Shown: positions 1 to 8,232, counted from the first letter of the stretch. The stretch: 17,439 nt of DNA from Pseudomonadota bacterium (GCA_017613855.1 JAGACY010000102.1:1-17439); one strand, 5' to 3'. Notes: generated by a model from the letters alone, not told the origin. Program-made: numbers and translations.

Positions 1-52
1 AAACAGCGGCGGCGACAATTATCGTACCTAAATTATTCAGTAACCAATCCAT
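1..52 (-). CDS. N-terminus of a small membrane protein, FeoB-associated-like (partial)
   Basis: Only the first 17 codons are in the window, read leftwards from an ATG at 52: MDWLLNNLGTIIVAAAV. A short polar start followed by 'LGTIIVAAAV' is how FeoB-associated Cys-rich membrane proteins (one helix, then a Cys cluster) typically begin. The diagnostic Cys tail would lie off the left edge and is not seen. A GGAGAA ribosome-binding site (minus strand, 61-66) sits 8 bases upstream and is itself part of the last heptad repeat unit. The gene follows the DUF4390-like gene on the same strand, 123 bases away. It could be any small single-helix membrane protein; the family call is an inference. Confidence 0.5.
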   Translation of the reverse strand, partial: MDWLLNNLGTIIVAAAV

Positions 53-60
53 ATCTCACA

Positions 61-186
61 TTCTCCATTCTCCATTATCCCTTATCCATTCTCCATTATC
101 CCTTATCCATTCTCCATTATCCATTATCCATTATCCCTTATCCATTATCCATTATCCATTATCCCTTATTCATTCTCAATCATCCA
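61..186. repeat. Heptanucleotide tandem array, 18 units
   Basis: The whole spacer between two minus-strand genes is an uninterrupted run of 7-base units. On the plus strand the units are TTATCCA, TTCTCCA and TTATCCC, with TTATTCA, TTCTCAA and TCATCCA at the right end. Phase is kept without slippage for about 18 units. The last unit and a half lie inside the 3' end of the neighbouring gene, so its final residues (MDD) and stop codon are written by the repeat. The left-most unit, TGGAGAA on the minus strand, supplies the ribosome-binding site of the next gene. Confidence 0.95.
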
Positions 187-853
187 TCAAATCCTCATTC
201 TCGGGGGGATGGAAATCGAGATCAATGAAGAATTGAGCCGTCTCGAATGTCATTTCGTAAGACTGACTGCGCACATTTTCGGCGCGGCTGCTCAGGAAAG
301 ACCCAATCAGCGTATTGGTTCCCCAGGAATTGTTTTCTGTATCGCTGCTTCCGGATTTAAACCAGCTCTTGATGGCCTCGAGACGTTTCTGTGCACTGGC
401 CATCACCTGAATCGTCACGCGAATCATGTAGTTATCGGCCGGCAGTTCGGTCAGCGTCATGGCCTGAATTCCGAAATGAGAAAAAGCCTTTAAAAAAGCG
501 GCCTCATCGCGGTAACGCAACCAGTTGGACGCACCACGCCAAAGGATAAGGCATGGGGATTCGAAGGGATCAAGATAGCAGCGCTGAGTTGCTTCGAGCT
601 GGCTCTTGCGAATTGTTTTTTCACCATCTCCGCTCAGCAGAGAGATATGAATTTGAATCGTATTTTCCCAGCCATTTGTCAGGATAGGACGAATCTTTTC
701 GATGAATTCCGGCATGCTCAAATTGCAAATGATTCGCTTTTCATTCTCGGTACACTGAACCATATCCGAGTCGGCAAAAGCATGCGCAGGAAAAATGACG
801 GAACTCAGCGCCAATACAAAAAAAATAAGGGTGTGAACGAACGACAGACGCAT
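176..853 (-). CDS. Exported protein of unknown function, possibly DUF4390-like
   Basis: The protein has 225 residues. It begins MRLSFVHTLIFFVLALSS, a clear Sec signal peptide, with likely cleavage after AHA or AFA (residues 24-27), so it should act in the periplasm. I chose the ATG at 853 because it follows the upstream Omp85 gene by 5 bases, carries GAGGT before it and directly starts the signal peptide; the ATG at 916 would add 21 residues overlapping that gene. The mature part has an early pair of Cys, a central 'LILWRGASNWLRYRDEAAFLKAF' stretch and 'MIRVTIQVMASAQKRLEAIKSWF'. The size, the export signal and the Trp/Arg/Tyr-rich centre recall DUF4390, but this is tentative. It is the last gene of the five-gene cluster and its stop lies in the heptad array. 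Confidence 0.75.
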   Translation of the reverse strand: MRLSFVHTLIFFVLALSSVIFPAHAFADSDMVQCTENEKRIICNLSMPEFIEKIRPILTNGWENTIQIHISLLSGDGEKTIRKSQLEATQRCYLDPFESPCLILWRGASNWLRYRDEAAFLKAFSHFGIQAMTLTELPADNYMIRVTIQVMASAQKRLEAIKSWFKSGSSDTENNSWGTNTLIGSFLSSRAENVRSQSYEMTFETAQFFIDLDFHPPENEDLMDD

Positions 854-858
854 GAATT

Positions 859-2511
859 CTACCTCACAAAATTGGCGATATTGCCCAGCGAGAATAGGAA
901 AATTCCGTAATCGCATTTATAGCGAAATCCGAAATTAAACGTCATGTCGGCGGGGAAATATTCGCGATCATGTCGTGGTTTTACGCCCAAATAGAAATCT
1001 TTTGGTTCGAGAGAATTGGCCCAGGTTGCCCCGACGAGTGCAAAGATTTCGAGGCTTTGAGGCAAAATCTGCCAGGCATAACTGACCGCAAAATGGACGA
1101 GAAAATCTTCGTATCCAAGCCCCGAAGCCCCCGTCCCAAACAGATCGTAAGCCCCCCGATCCGAAGGATTTAAGCGATGAATACGTGATGGCACCAAATC
1201 ATTGAAGTCATTGAAGAAATACTTTTCAAAAAAGGGCGGTTCACCATACAGCATGCCGGCAAAAGAATTGAGCCGAATGACATGTTGGGGAACGACTTCG
1301 AAATTGCTTTGGTGAGCGGCGTTGATTTTAATAAAAGTATAATCGGAAATGGCAGAATCAAAAGTACCGCGTATTCCCATGGATACGAAATGTCCGTGTG
1401 TTGACATTTCGCGCCCTGAACGGCTGTCGTACGCCATTCTGAATTCGACATTGGTCAGATGACTGTAGCCTTTTTTCAGGAAATCATCGAGCAATGTCGT
1501 CATGCTGTACATGTCATTATCCCGATGAAGGTTCATGTATTCGAGCCGAAGCAAAAGGCGAACGTGGGGATGCGGGGCGAACCCGACACCAACATTTGCC
1601 CCATGCCGTTCAAAGATGAGATCATCCAGTTTTTTGAATGATGTTAAATCTCCAAACATCGTTGGCATTTCAACATAACTGTTTTTACCAAACACGCCTT
1701 CGTGAGCATGCATGGATTGAACGGAAAACATCAGTGAAATGGGATAGCCAGCAATGGTTGGGACCAGATAATTGAGATCGAGCGTATAGTCATTGACAGT
1801 CGTCGCCGCAAATCCCATCCGGAAGCGATGATCAGTATTGAACGGCGCCAGCCATGAGACATCCAGCCCAAGCCAGAATGGTGATTTGTCACTGGATCCG
1901 ATGTAGTAACGATTAAAATAGAGCCGGCTTCGTTCCCGAACATGCAGATCGATAGAAAGCGCACCGCTCTGGGTCCCCGGATGAAGTTCCATCTGTACGG
2001 ATTCGAAAAGCCCCCCGAGCGCAAGCTTAAAGCGAGCTCTTTCGAGTTCATCGAGCGTGAGAGACGTACCTTCTTCGACGCCGAGCATTTTGAGGATAGT
2101 TTCGCGCGAAGTGGCCATATTGCCTGAGATATGAATCGATTCTATCCTGTATTCCGGGTTGGGCAATTCCAGTTCCATGCGTTCAGACAGTTCGGAACGC
2201 TTATCCTGCAGAGAAAGCCCATCCTCATAAGCGGATTGGGATCCATCCTGCCGATTTGCCCGTATCTCTGCAAGTTCGTCCTCAGTTGGAAGCATTTCAG
2301 CCTCGGGAACGACCATTTCTGCATCTTCGGCATCCGCAATACCAGGATAAACCGGCTCATTCAGGAAAGCATCCGCATCCCCTGACGGTTCATTTCCCTG
2401 TTCATCAGCCCAAACCTGAGCTGGCTGAGCAATCTCCTGCGCATTTGCATGCATGCAGAGCAACATGCCAGGTAGAGCTAAAAACCAAAATCGTCTGTTC
2501 ATGCACTTCAT
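859..2511 (-). CDS. Omp85-family outer-membrane barrel protein with one POTRA domain
   Basis: The 550-residue protein starts with a signal peptide (to about residue 24, ANA). An acidic, Pro/Glu-rich linker occupies about 27-105. A single POTRA domain follows at about 120-194 (YRIESIHISGNMATSRETIL..., then a GLFESVQMEL strand and LSIDLHVRE). The rest, 197-550, alternates in the manner of a 16-stranded beta-barrel and ends in aromatic/hydrophobic strands. Known relatives (BamA, TamA, TpsB) carry two to five or more POTRA domains and insert or translocate proteins at the outer membrane; one POTRA suggests a minimal or specialised member. No strong ribosome-binding site is seen; an ATG at 2502 is an alternative start giving a cleaner signal peptide (MNRRFWFLALPGM). 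It lies 58 bases after the ATPase gene and 5 bases before the small exported gene. Substrate unknown. Confidence 0.85.
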   Translation of the reverse strand: MKCMNRRFWFLALPGMLLCMHANAQEIAQPAQVWADEQGNEPSGDADAFLNEPVYPGIADAEDAEMVVPEAEMLPTEDELAEIRANRQDGSQSAYEDGLSLQDKRSELSERMELELPNPEYRIESIHISGNMATSRETILKMLGVEEGTSLTLDELERARFKLALGGLFESVQMELHPGTQSGALSIDLHVRERSRLYFNRYYIGSSDKSPFWLGLDVSWLAPFNTDHRFRMGFAATTVNDYTLDLNYLVPTIAGYPISLMFSVQSMHAHEGVFGKNSYVEMPTMFGDLTSFKKLDDLIFERHGANVGVGFAPHPHVRLLLRLEYMNLHRDNDMYSMTTLLDDFLKKGYSHLTNVEFRMAYDSRSGREMSTHGHFVSMGIRGTFDSAISDYTFIKINAAHQSNFEVVPQHVIRLNSFAGMLYGEPPFFEKYFFNDFNDLVPSRIHRLNPSDRGAYDLFGTGASGLGYEDFLVHFAVSYAWQILPQSLEIFALVGATWANSLEPKDFYLGVKPRHDREYFPADMTFNFGFRYKCDYGIFLFSLGNIANFVR

Positions 2512-2536
2512 GTTAAACTCAAAAGCCCGGGGTTCC

Positions 2537-2564
2537 CAGCCTCATACGCGCTAAAGCGAGGCTG
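2537..2564. other. Intercistronic hairpin
   Basis: CAGCCTC and GAGGCTG (7 base pairs) enclose a 14-base loop with an internal CGC/GCG pairing. It lies in the 58-base gap between the ATPase and Omp85 genes. There is no T-run, so it is more likely a processing or stability element than a terminator. Confidence 0.4.
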
Positions 2565-2569
2565 AATGA

Positions 2570-3586
2570 TTATCCGACAAAGATATGGAACGATTTATAA
2601 CGCTCGGCATAGTCCCGGTATGACCCCGAGATATCGATGATTCCTATAAATTCTGTCGCTCTTTTGGGGCTGATATTGACAATCAGTTTGTTGAGATTCT
2701 CCATAATGAAATAGAATCCCATGCCGGCGCCGCCCTGTTTTTGTTCGATTTGATCGCTGCCCATAGCAAAACAGCGTGCGAGATAACCGCGCACCTTATC
2801 GGGGGTAAGTGATCCGAAGCGATCGCGTACAGAAATGACGAGTTGACTGCCATCACTTGCAAAAGAGAAGAAGCAGGTTTCATCGGGTTGTAAATCGACC
2901 GGAACGGTACGCGACCTTCGAGCGTAAGGACGCACCCCATTGGGATACACCGGCGCATTATAAATTGCATTCATCAGCAATTCATCGGCCACTGCTGCAA
3001 CCGCAGAAATAATGCGCCGATTAATGCCGATATTGGAAGCATACATGGAGAGTTCATCAATGAGCGGTGTTTTCTGCAAGCTCGAAGAAACTTCATAACA
3101 AACGGGCATGGCACCGTAACAAAGGTATTTCTCCAATCCAAAGATATCGTTGCGAATAATTTTCCCTACGGTGGTAATCAGTTCATGTGGGTAATAATCA
3201 TGTGTATAGGCAACGATATTCGTCGCAAAAGGCATTTCAAAGATGTACTTGAGTTCTTCGCGTTCCCTGCGTGATGCAAGCAACAGAATGCGTGCCTGCC
3301 CATTGACCCAGTGAGAAGCTGGCTGCTGAGAAAACCAAACCAGGAACTGATTAAATGCATTAAAGCCCCCCTCACCCAGAAATTCCAGCTGCTTATCATA
3401 ATCTGCGACCAGCAGGTCAAAACACCTTTCCTGCAAAACGGCCTGAGCTTCCTGAATACTGGAAACGACATGGAGGTTACATCCAGTAGCCGATAAAACC
3501 TTTGTCAGAACCTGTTCTTCTTTGGCGGTGGAAACGAGAAGAAGTATGGAAGCGGTATCTGTTATGAGCGTCTGAACAACTTTCAT
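2570..3586 (-). CDS. Pseudo-receiver fused to a GHKL (RsbW/HATPase_c_2-like) ATPase
   Basis: The protein has 338 residues and no signal or membrane segment, so it is cytoplasmic. Residues about 12-145 look like a response-regulator receiver fold: ILLLVSTAKEE where an acidic pair is expected, FDLLVADYDKQ at 56-66 with Asp62 in the phospho-acceptor position, and ILLLAS at 100-105. The missing acidic pair and the lack of the conserved Lys suggest a degenerate receiver. Residues about 175-320 form a Bergerat ATP-binding domain: N box 'AVADELLMNAIYNA' (Glu202, Asn206), G1 'VRDRFG' (253-258) and glycine-rich 'GGAGMGFYFIMENL' (285-298). That layout matches anti-sigma-factor kinases of the RsbW/SpoIIAB type rather than full histidine kinases, as no H-box is seen. 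Its partner (STAS protein or sigma factor) is not in the window. It sits between a PhnD-like sensor and an Omp85 gene. Confidence 0.8.
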   Translation of the reverse strand: MKVVQTLITDTASILLLVSTAKEEQVLTKVLSATGCNLHVVSSIQEAQAVLQERCFDLLVADYDKQLEFLGEGGFNAFNQFLVWFSQQPASHWVNGQARILLLASRREREELKYIFEMPFATNIVAYTHDYYPHELITTVGKIIRNDIFGLEKYLCYGAMPVCYEVSSSLQKTPLIDELSMYASNIGINRRIISAVAAVADELLMNAIYNAPVYPNGVRPYARRSRTVPVDLQPDETCFFSFASDGSQLVISVRDRFGSLTPDKVRGYLARCFAMGSDQIEQKQGGAGMGFYFIMENLNKLIVNISPKRATEFIGIIDISGSYRDYAERYKSFHIFVG

Positions 3587-3624
3587 GCGCTTTCATCCAT
3601 GAAGAGGAGAGAAAACAATCAAAA

Positions 3625-4563
3625 CTACAAACTCTGTTCCAGTTTCTTGTCGAATTCAGCAATCGTCGGAATGTATCGAATCTGAAACGGATCGAAAATG
3701 ATCCCGTCGTTGCGCTCAGAAAATTTAAGTGAAGTAATGGAAATATCCGTAATTTCCGGCTCGATAGGCTGATAACTGAGAGACGCAGTTCGTTTGGTAT
3801 TGGCAATACGCCGATATGCCGATGCATCGGCAGCACTATAAGCCGCCGATCCGGTCACAAATGACGCCGCATGCACATTGATATTCTGAAGGGCATTCTT
3901 AAGCTTTTCTGCTTGTTCAGTTGTCAATTTTGAACTGTTGATGGCAATGATGGGCAATGCCACCGGTGAAGAGGTATAGACGGTCTTAAAGCCCGAGTCA
4001 TACCCATCGAAAACAAGCGCCAAATCAGCTTTTCCGACCTCCAAAGCATTGATGGCAGATCGCACGTCGCGCACTTCTTCGACAGAAAAGTATTCTGTCG
4101 CTTTGGCTTCATGCCCAAGTGCCGAGGCCGTCACAAAAGAAGATGCCAAAGAGAGATTTGCGACGACGGCCAATCGTTTTCCACGATAATGATAAAGCTT
4201 ATCGCTGCCGCCTTTTGACGCAATCAGTTTGAGGGAACGCGTCGTCTGTCCGTTCGAGGAAAGCATGGCTACCGGTCTGAAGATGCCGCCTTTGCTCGAA
4301 AAATAATCCGCATCCAGAATGACTGCATCAATCGAAGATTTGGAGGCTTCAAAATCGGCAGCACGTGCAAAGGATTGTCCTTCCCACTGCATCCCCGTCT
4401 GAGAACTCAGATCCTTGGCAATCTTATTCACGTATGCATTGCGCTCTGCACCATCCTTAAAATCGAGATTGGGAGCATATATCGCGATGATATTGGCTGC
4501 AAAAGCCAAACCGGGAAGTAAGCTCATAATGGCTGCCGAGAAAAATCCAATCTTATATTTCAT
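3625..4563 (-). CDS. PhnD-like periplasmic solute-binding protein
   Basis: The 312-residue protein starts with a signal peptide (cleavage near AFA, residue 22). The mature part has the alternating alpha/beta pattern of type-2 periplasmic binding proteins of the phosphate/phosphonate (PhnD, Phosphonate-bd) kind: ANIIAIYAP at the start, 'DAVILDADYFSS' (79-90), a 'YHYRGKRLAVVANLSLASSFV' hinge block (124-144) matching the family's 'L+GK+...S.SG...' region, and 'ALEVGKADLALVFDGYD' (173-189). No ABC permease or ATPase lies nearby, so it may act as a sensory or binding module rather than a transporter part. An excellent GGGAGG ribosome-binding site (4572-4577, 8 bases from ATG) adjoins the stop of the TPR gene, implying translational coupling. 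The ligand cannot be told from the sequence. Confidence 0.8.
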   Translation of the reverse strand: MKYKIGFFSAAIMSLLPGLAFAANIIAIYAPNLDFKDGAERNAYVNKIAKDLSSQTGMQWEGQSFARAADFEASKSSIDAVILDADYFSSKGGIFRPVAMLSSNGQTTRSLKLIASKGGSDKLYHYRGKRLAVVANLSLASSFVTASALGHEAKATEYFSVEEVRDVRSAINALEVGKADLALVFDGYDSGFKTVYTSSPVALPIIAINSSKLTTEQAEKLKNALQNINVHAASFVTGSAAYSAADASAYRRIANTKRTASLSYQPIEPEITDISITSLKFSERNDGIIFDPFQIRYIPTIAEFDKKLEQSL

Positions 4564-4577
4564 GCGCCATTCCTCCC

Positions 4578-6989
4578 TTACTCACCGCCCCATACGCGTT
4601 GTTTGGATGCGAGCATTCTGCGAACATCTTCCGATTTGCGGGAACTCGTCATGGAAACATATTTCTCATAATACTGGGTTGCTTTTGCCCCTTCACCCGT
4701 TTCATCCAGATAGATTGCGTAATTCAATACAGCCTCTGGTATTTTCTGATTGGCATATTTCTCAAGTACTTCATTGGAATTGATCAATTTTTGAGTCATC
4801 AGTTTGGCGAGTACCAGATTATATTGATCGGATACCGTGACATTGTTCAAAACATTGAGCCGATTGTAATTCTCAAGGGCCGTTTCATATTTATGGGATT
4901 TCAAAGCCTGATAGCCAAGCTTTCTGCGGATGGCAGCTTCAAGATTTTTTTCTTCCTTACCGCCGTTCCTGACATTCAGCATGGACAAAGCCATATCGAA
5001 ATTGCCCGTTTCATAATAGACATACGCCAGTTCAAAAGAGAGATCCAGATTACCTCTGGGAATGATTTCCTGACGTGCTTCATAGGGAAGATCATTGAAC
5101 TCTTTTTGCGCTGACTCGAGTGCAGCTTTGGCAAGAGAAAATCGCTTCGCACGTATATTCGACAAAGCCGAAAGATAGTTATAACGCACCTTATCGGGTG
5201 AATCGAGCCCATCCTTAAAGCGCTCGACCCGGTTCAGCTGGCGATCAGTCTCTTCAAGATTATTGGTATTGTACGCCTGAATGGCCTCATGAAGTGCCAC
5301 AACCGCAGATGCAGGTGAATCAATGACACCATATTCCTCAGCTTTCGCAAGGGATTGACTGGCCTCATTCCACATACCGCGGCTCGACTGTGCCACGGCC
5401 ATCAAATACCAGCCTGCACCGCCAAGAACTTCGGATGACTGTGATTTTTCAAGTTCCCGCAAACGCTTCAAAGCATAATCAAATTCGCCGTCCATGATGT
5501 CAAACTGGGCCGCAAGGCGCACTACATTTGGATCATCTGCAGCAATTTGTTCCGCCATTTGGTAAAACTGATGTGCCTCATCCAATTTGCCTTCGAGAAT
5601 TCCGAGCTGAGCCAAACTGCAATACGTCTGCGTGGTATGAATATCCATCGAGAGAGCCTGATCAAAAAACGAACGTGCCTGCTCAAACTCACCGAGCATC
5701 ATCGCATCCGCTCCCTGATGGAGCAATGTCAGACTCAACATTTCCCATGCCAGATGGTTGTTTACATTCTCGTCAATGAGCATCATCAATAAATCCGAAG
5801 CCTGAGCATATTTCTGCAGTTCAAGATACTCACGGGCAAGATAGACACCATAAAGACTTTTTTCGGGATGTTCCTCGCGAAGCTGGCGGTGGATATCGAC
5901 AGATTCTTCTACCTGGCCGTTTTTCCTGAGCATAACGGCACCAAAATGCAAATCATCGGGATGTGACGTCTCCTTGATCAGTTCACGCACATCTTTGATG
6001 GCACTGGAATCACCGCGCAGCATGCGGATATAAGCCAACTTCAGCTTAATATAGCGGTAATCCGGCATCTTCTTTTCAAGTGCCTTGAACAGTTCCTCTG
6101 CCCTATCCAGATGACCCAGCTTAAGTTCACTGTCTGCAGTAAAATACTCGGCACTCATGTGGGTACTGTCTTTTTCGAGTACCACCGCAAAACGCTGTAT
6201 GGCCTCTTCGTACCTTCCCGACAAATAATAAGCACTCGCTATGGTATAAAGCAAATCACTGCGCCGGGGATCCGCCTTATAGGCCTGTTCATAAAGCTTA
6301 ACCGCCTCATCAATTTGACCGCGCTCATATTTGACATGACCCATATTAATTTTGGCAATCACATCATCCGGAGCCAGTTCCAGCAATTTGGAAAGTGCAG
6401 ACTCGGCACCAGCCACATTGTTTGCCTGAATATAGGCAGAAGAAAGTGCCCGATAGGCATGGGCATCATTCGGCGTTGCGGCTGCATAACGACCAAAATA
6501 TTCCTGCGCACGCTGAGAATCCCCCTTGTCCAGCGAAATCTTGCCCAGCACAAAATACGCTTCGGGTAAATTATCACGCTGAGAAACCACATCTGTCAAA
6601 AGTGCTTCGGCCTCGTCACGTTTTCCCATTTCGTAGAGGTTCAGCCCCAGATAATGCTTCAGTTCAAGGTTGTCCGAATGCCTTGCAACAGCGCCTTCGA
6701 GAACCCTGACCCCCTCATCACTGCGTTTTAAAGCGTACAGTACATAGCCCAGCCGAATGTACGCCTGAACCATATTGGGTTCGGCTTCGATGGCCTCACG
6801 ATACCGTTTTTCTGCCTGCTCGAGATAAGATAAGTCCCCGCGCTGCTCTGCCTGCCGCTCGAGCTTAATTCCGCTGTCGTAGCTTTCCTGCGCCTGCTTT
6901 GTCGCATAATGGGACTGGGCATACAAATTCCCACCACCCAAACAAATCGCTGCGGTCAATAATGCCGTAAAGATTTTTTGATGACGCAT
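4578..6989 (-). CDS. Large exported TPR-repeat protein
   Basis: The protein has 803 residues from the ATG at 6989, which I chose because a textbook AAGGAG lies 6 bases before it (6996-7001) and it opens a signal peptide (MRHQKIFTALLTAAICLGGG, cleavage near YAQ). A longer reading from 7022 would place 11 hydrophilic residues before the signal. The mature protein is built almost entirely of tetratricopeptide repeats, about eighteen, for example 'AYIRLGYVLYALKRSDEGVRVLE' and 'AYFVLGKISLDKGDSQRAQEYF'; the first half is close to the TPR consensus, the second half is degenerate. Such arrays are scaffolds for protein complexes, here in the periplasm. It is the first gene of the five-gene cluster and probably has its own promoter (7033-7062). 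No catalytic domain is visible. Confidence 0.9.
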   Translation of the reverse strand: MRHQKIFTALLTAAICLGGGNLYAQSHYATKQAQESYDSGIKLERQAEQRGDLSYLEQAEKRYREAIEAEPNMVQAYIRLGYVLYALKRSDEGVRVLEGAVARHSDNLELKHYLGLNLYEMGKRDEAEALLTDVVSQRDNLPEAYFVLGKISLDKGDSQRAQEYFGRYAAATPNDAHAYRALSSAYIQANNVAGAESALSKLLELAPDDVIAKINMGHVKYERGQIDEAVKLYEQAYKADPRRSDLLYTIASAYYLSGRYEEAIQRFAVVLEKDSTHMSAEYFTADSELKLGHLDRAEELFKALEKKMPDYRYIKLKLAYIRMLRGDSSAIKDVRELIKETSHPDDLHFGAVMLRKNGQVEESVDIHRQLREEHPEKSLYGVYLAREYLELQKYAQASDLLMMLIDENVNNHLAWEMLSLTLLHQGADAMMLGEFEQARSFFDQALSMDIHTTQTYCSLAQLGILEGKLDEAHQFYQMAEQIAADDPNVVRLAAQFDIMDGEFDYALKRLRELEKSQSSEVLGGAGWYLMAVAQSSRGMWNEASQSLAKAEEYGVIDSPASAVVALHEAIQAYNTNNLEETDRQLNRVERFKDGLDSPDKVRYNYLSALSNIRAKRFSLAKAALESAQKEFNDLPYEARQEIIPRGNLDLSFELAYVYYETGNFDMALSMLNVRNGGKEEKNLEAAIRRKLGYQALKSHKYETALENYNRLNVLNNVTVSDQYNLVLAKLMTQKLINSNEVLEKYANQKIPEAVLNYAIYLDETGEGAKATQYYEKYVSMTSSRKSEDVRRMLASKQRVWGGE

Positions 6990-7032
6990 TGAACGCTCCT
7001 TATCCCCGGGCTTAAATGCCAATCAGTAAATC

Positions 7033-7062
7033 ATTTTACACAATTATAAACCCTCATGACAA
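7033..7062 (-). promoter_or_regulatory. Candidate sigma-70 promoter of the TPR-led cluster
   Basis: On the minus strand TTGTCA (7057-7062) and TAAAAT (7033-7038) are separated by 18 bases, each matching 5 of 6 consensus bases. An alternative TATAAT (7043-7048) has a weaker -35 TGAACA (7067-7072), also 18 bases away. Either would give a short leader before the strong AAGGAG of the TPR gene. Confidence 0.45.
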
Positions 7063-7096
7063 GCATTGTTCATATCGTTTTTTGTTATGCCGATGC

Positions 7097-7119
7097 TATG
7101 CCCGGCTGACGCGGGCATA
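7097..7119. other. Palindromic hairpin downstream of the DUF3137 gene
   Basis: TATGCCCG and CGGGCATA (8 perfect base pairs) enclose a 7-base loop, 20 bases beyond the DUF3137 stop. There is no T-run on the minus strand, so a terminator role is only possible. Confidence 0.4.
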
Positions 7120-7139
7120 CGCACCGGCGCGCGCCTATT

Positions 7140-8180
7140 TCATACGGCGCTTTTTTTGATTCGTTCCAACCCGCGGGTAATCAAATCCAGATACAGCGTC
7201 ATATCCTTAATTTCCTCATCAAAACGCTGTTTCATCATGGCAATATTCTTTTCGTCACCACGCTTAAACTCAAACGAATCCCGCGTATTCTCGACAGCCA
7301 GATAAAGTCGGTTACCGGTAAACCGCATCGAGGTTCGCGAAACGGCATATTCATCTGCCTCGAGTATATCCGCTGCCAGTTCATCGACGAGCGCATGCGC
7401 TTCCTTGCGAAGTTCTTCGGGACTCCTGCCTTCCACACCATCTTCAAACCCATTGACACAATGGCTGTTGCCAAGGCGTACATCGAACTGACGATCAAAC
7501 TGCACATTGCCCGTCAAAAAGAATCGCTCCGAATTTTTTCGTCCTTCGTAGACTTCCTGTGAAAGCGGCTCCAGTCTCTCCCGAATCGAAATCGGAGTCG
7601 TCAGATTCAGCCCGGTTTCGATAATATACAACTGACCCATAAAAAGAGTCTCTACAGTATTGCTGCCAACCGCTTTGCCTTTCAGCGTCAAATCACCAAA
7701 TTCAAACGGAACCCCCTTCCAGTTCCCCACAAAATAATCGCTCATGAGCGCACTGTCCCATTCATCGCAGATATCTGCTTCGCGAATGACATCTTCGGGG
7801 AGACGCTTGTAAGCCAGATAAATTTCGGGCTTGAAGTACGGCTCAATTGCCTGATGGACGATCGAATATTTGGCAGTTCTCGCACGATGACGGATGCGAT
7901 CAAAAACAAAAAGGAAATCGGCAGCCCCAAGAACCAGCGAGCCAATTCCCATCAGCCAGTGTCCGGTAAAGAATAGTACAATGCCGCATAACAGGATCAT
8001 CCCACCGAAAACCGGTGCCAGCCGAATCAGCCATGTATCTGCAATAATGACCTTTTCTGCTGCTTCGCCCTCAAGAACGTATTTGCTCATTTCGCGTTCC
8101 TGAGTCTTGGCATCCAGGACGCGTGCATTTTTCGATTTATGCTCAATTTTATGCCAATACTGCTGGTTGTCTTCGCTCAT
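7140..8180 (-). CDS. DUF3137-family membrane protein
   Basis: The 346-residue protein has a charged N-terminus, two adjacent membrane helices (about 52-71 and 74-93), then a soluble domain. The segment after the helices, 'IVHQAIEPYFKPEIYLAYKRLPEDVIREADI', followed by 'SDYFVGNWKGVPFEFGDLTL', is the DUF3137 pattern (a chain ending in an S/D-x-Y-x-G x x x G x x F x F x-E/D core). Function is unknown for the family; the topology suggests a cytoplasmic domain held at the inner membrane. The C-terminal third (about 240-346) is charged and helical. No good ribosome-binding site precedes the ATG at 8180; the ATG of 'MSKYVLEGE' (8090) is an alternative start. It lies 150 bases upstream of the TPR gene, likely a separate transcription unit, and is divergent from the oxidoreductase gene. 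Confidence 0.75.
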   Translation of the reverse strand: MSEDNQQYWHKIEHKSKNARVLDAKTQEREMSKYVLEGEAAEKVIIADTWLIRLAPVFGGMILLCGIVLFFTGHWLMGIGSLVLGAADFLFVFDRIRHRARTAKYSIVHQAIEPYFKPEIYLAYKRLPEDVIREADICDEWDSALMSDYFVGNWKGVPFEFGDLTLKGKAVGSNTVETLFMGQLYIIETGLNLTTPISIRERLEPLSQEVYEGRKNSERFFLTGNVQFDRQFDVRLGNSHCVNGFEDGVEGRSPEELRKEAHALVDELAADILEADEYAVSRTSMRFTGNRLYLAVENTRDSFEFKRGDEKNIAMMKQRFDEEIKDMTLYLDLITRGLERIKKSAV

Positions 8181-8232
8181 ATATCAGCCGTTTTTCCATG
8201 GTTATGCCCGTGACACACTTCACACCACACGC

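Noticed and set aside
61..186. Possible CRISPR array
   Set aside because: Units are 7 bases with no spacers, and no cas genes are present.
853..916. A start at 916 for the small exported protein
   Set aside because: It would place 21 residues before the signal peptide and overlap the Omp85 gene; the ATG at 853 has its own GAGGT.
6111..6569. A 152-codon plus-strand frame opposite the TPR gene
   Set aside because: It is the reverse of a clear TPR coding sequence and has no own signals.
7097..7119. Intrinsic terminator of the DUF3137 gene
   Set aside because: The stem is perfect but no T-run follows on the minus strand, so I list it only as a hairpin.
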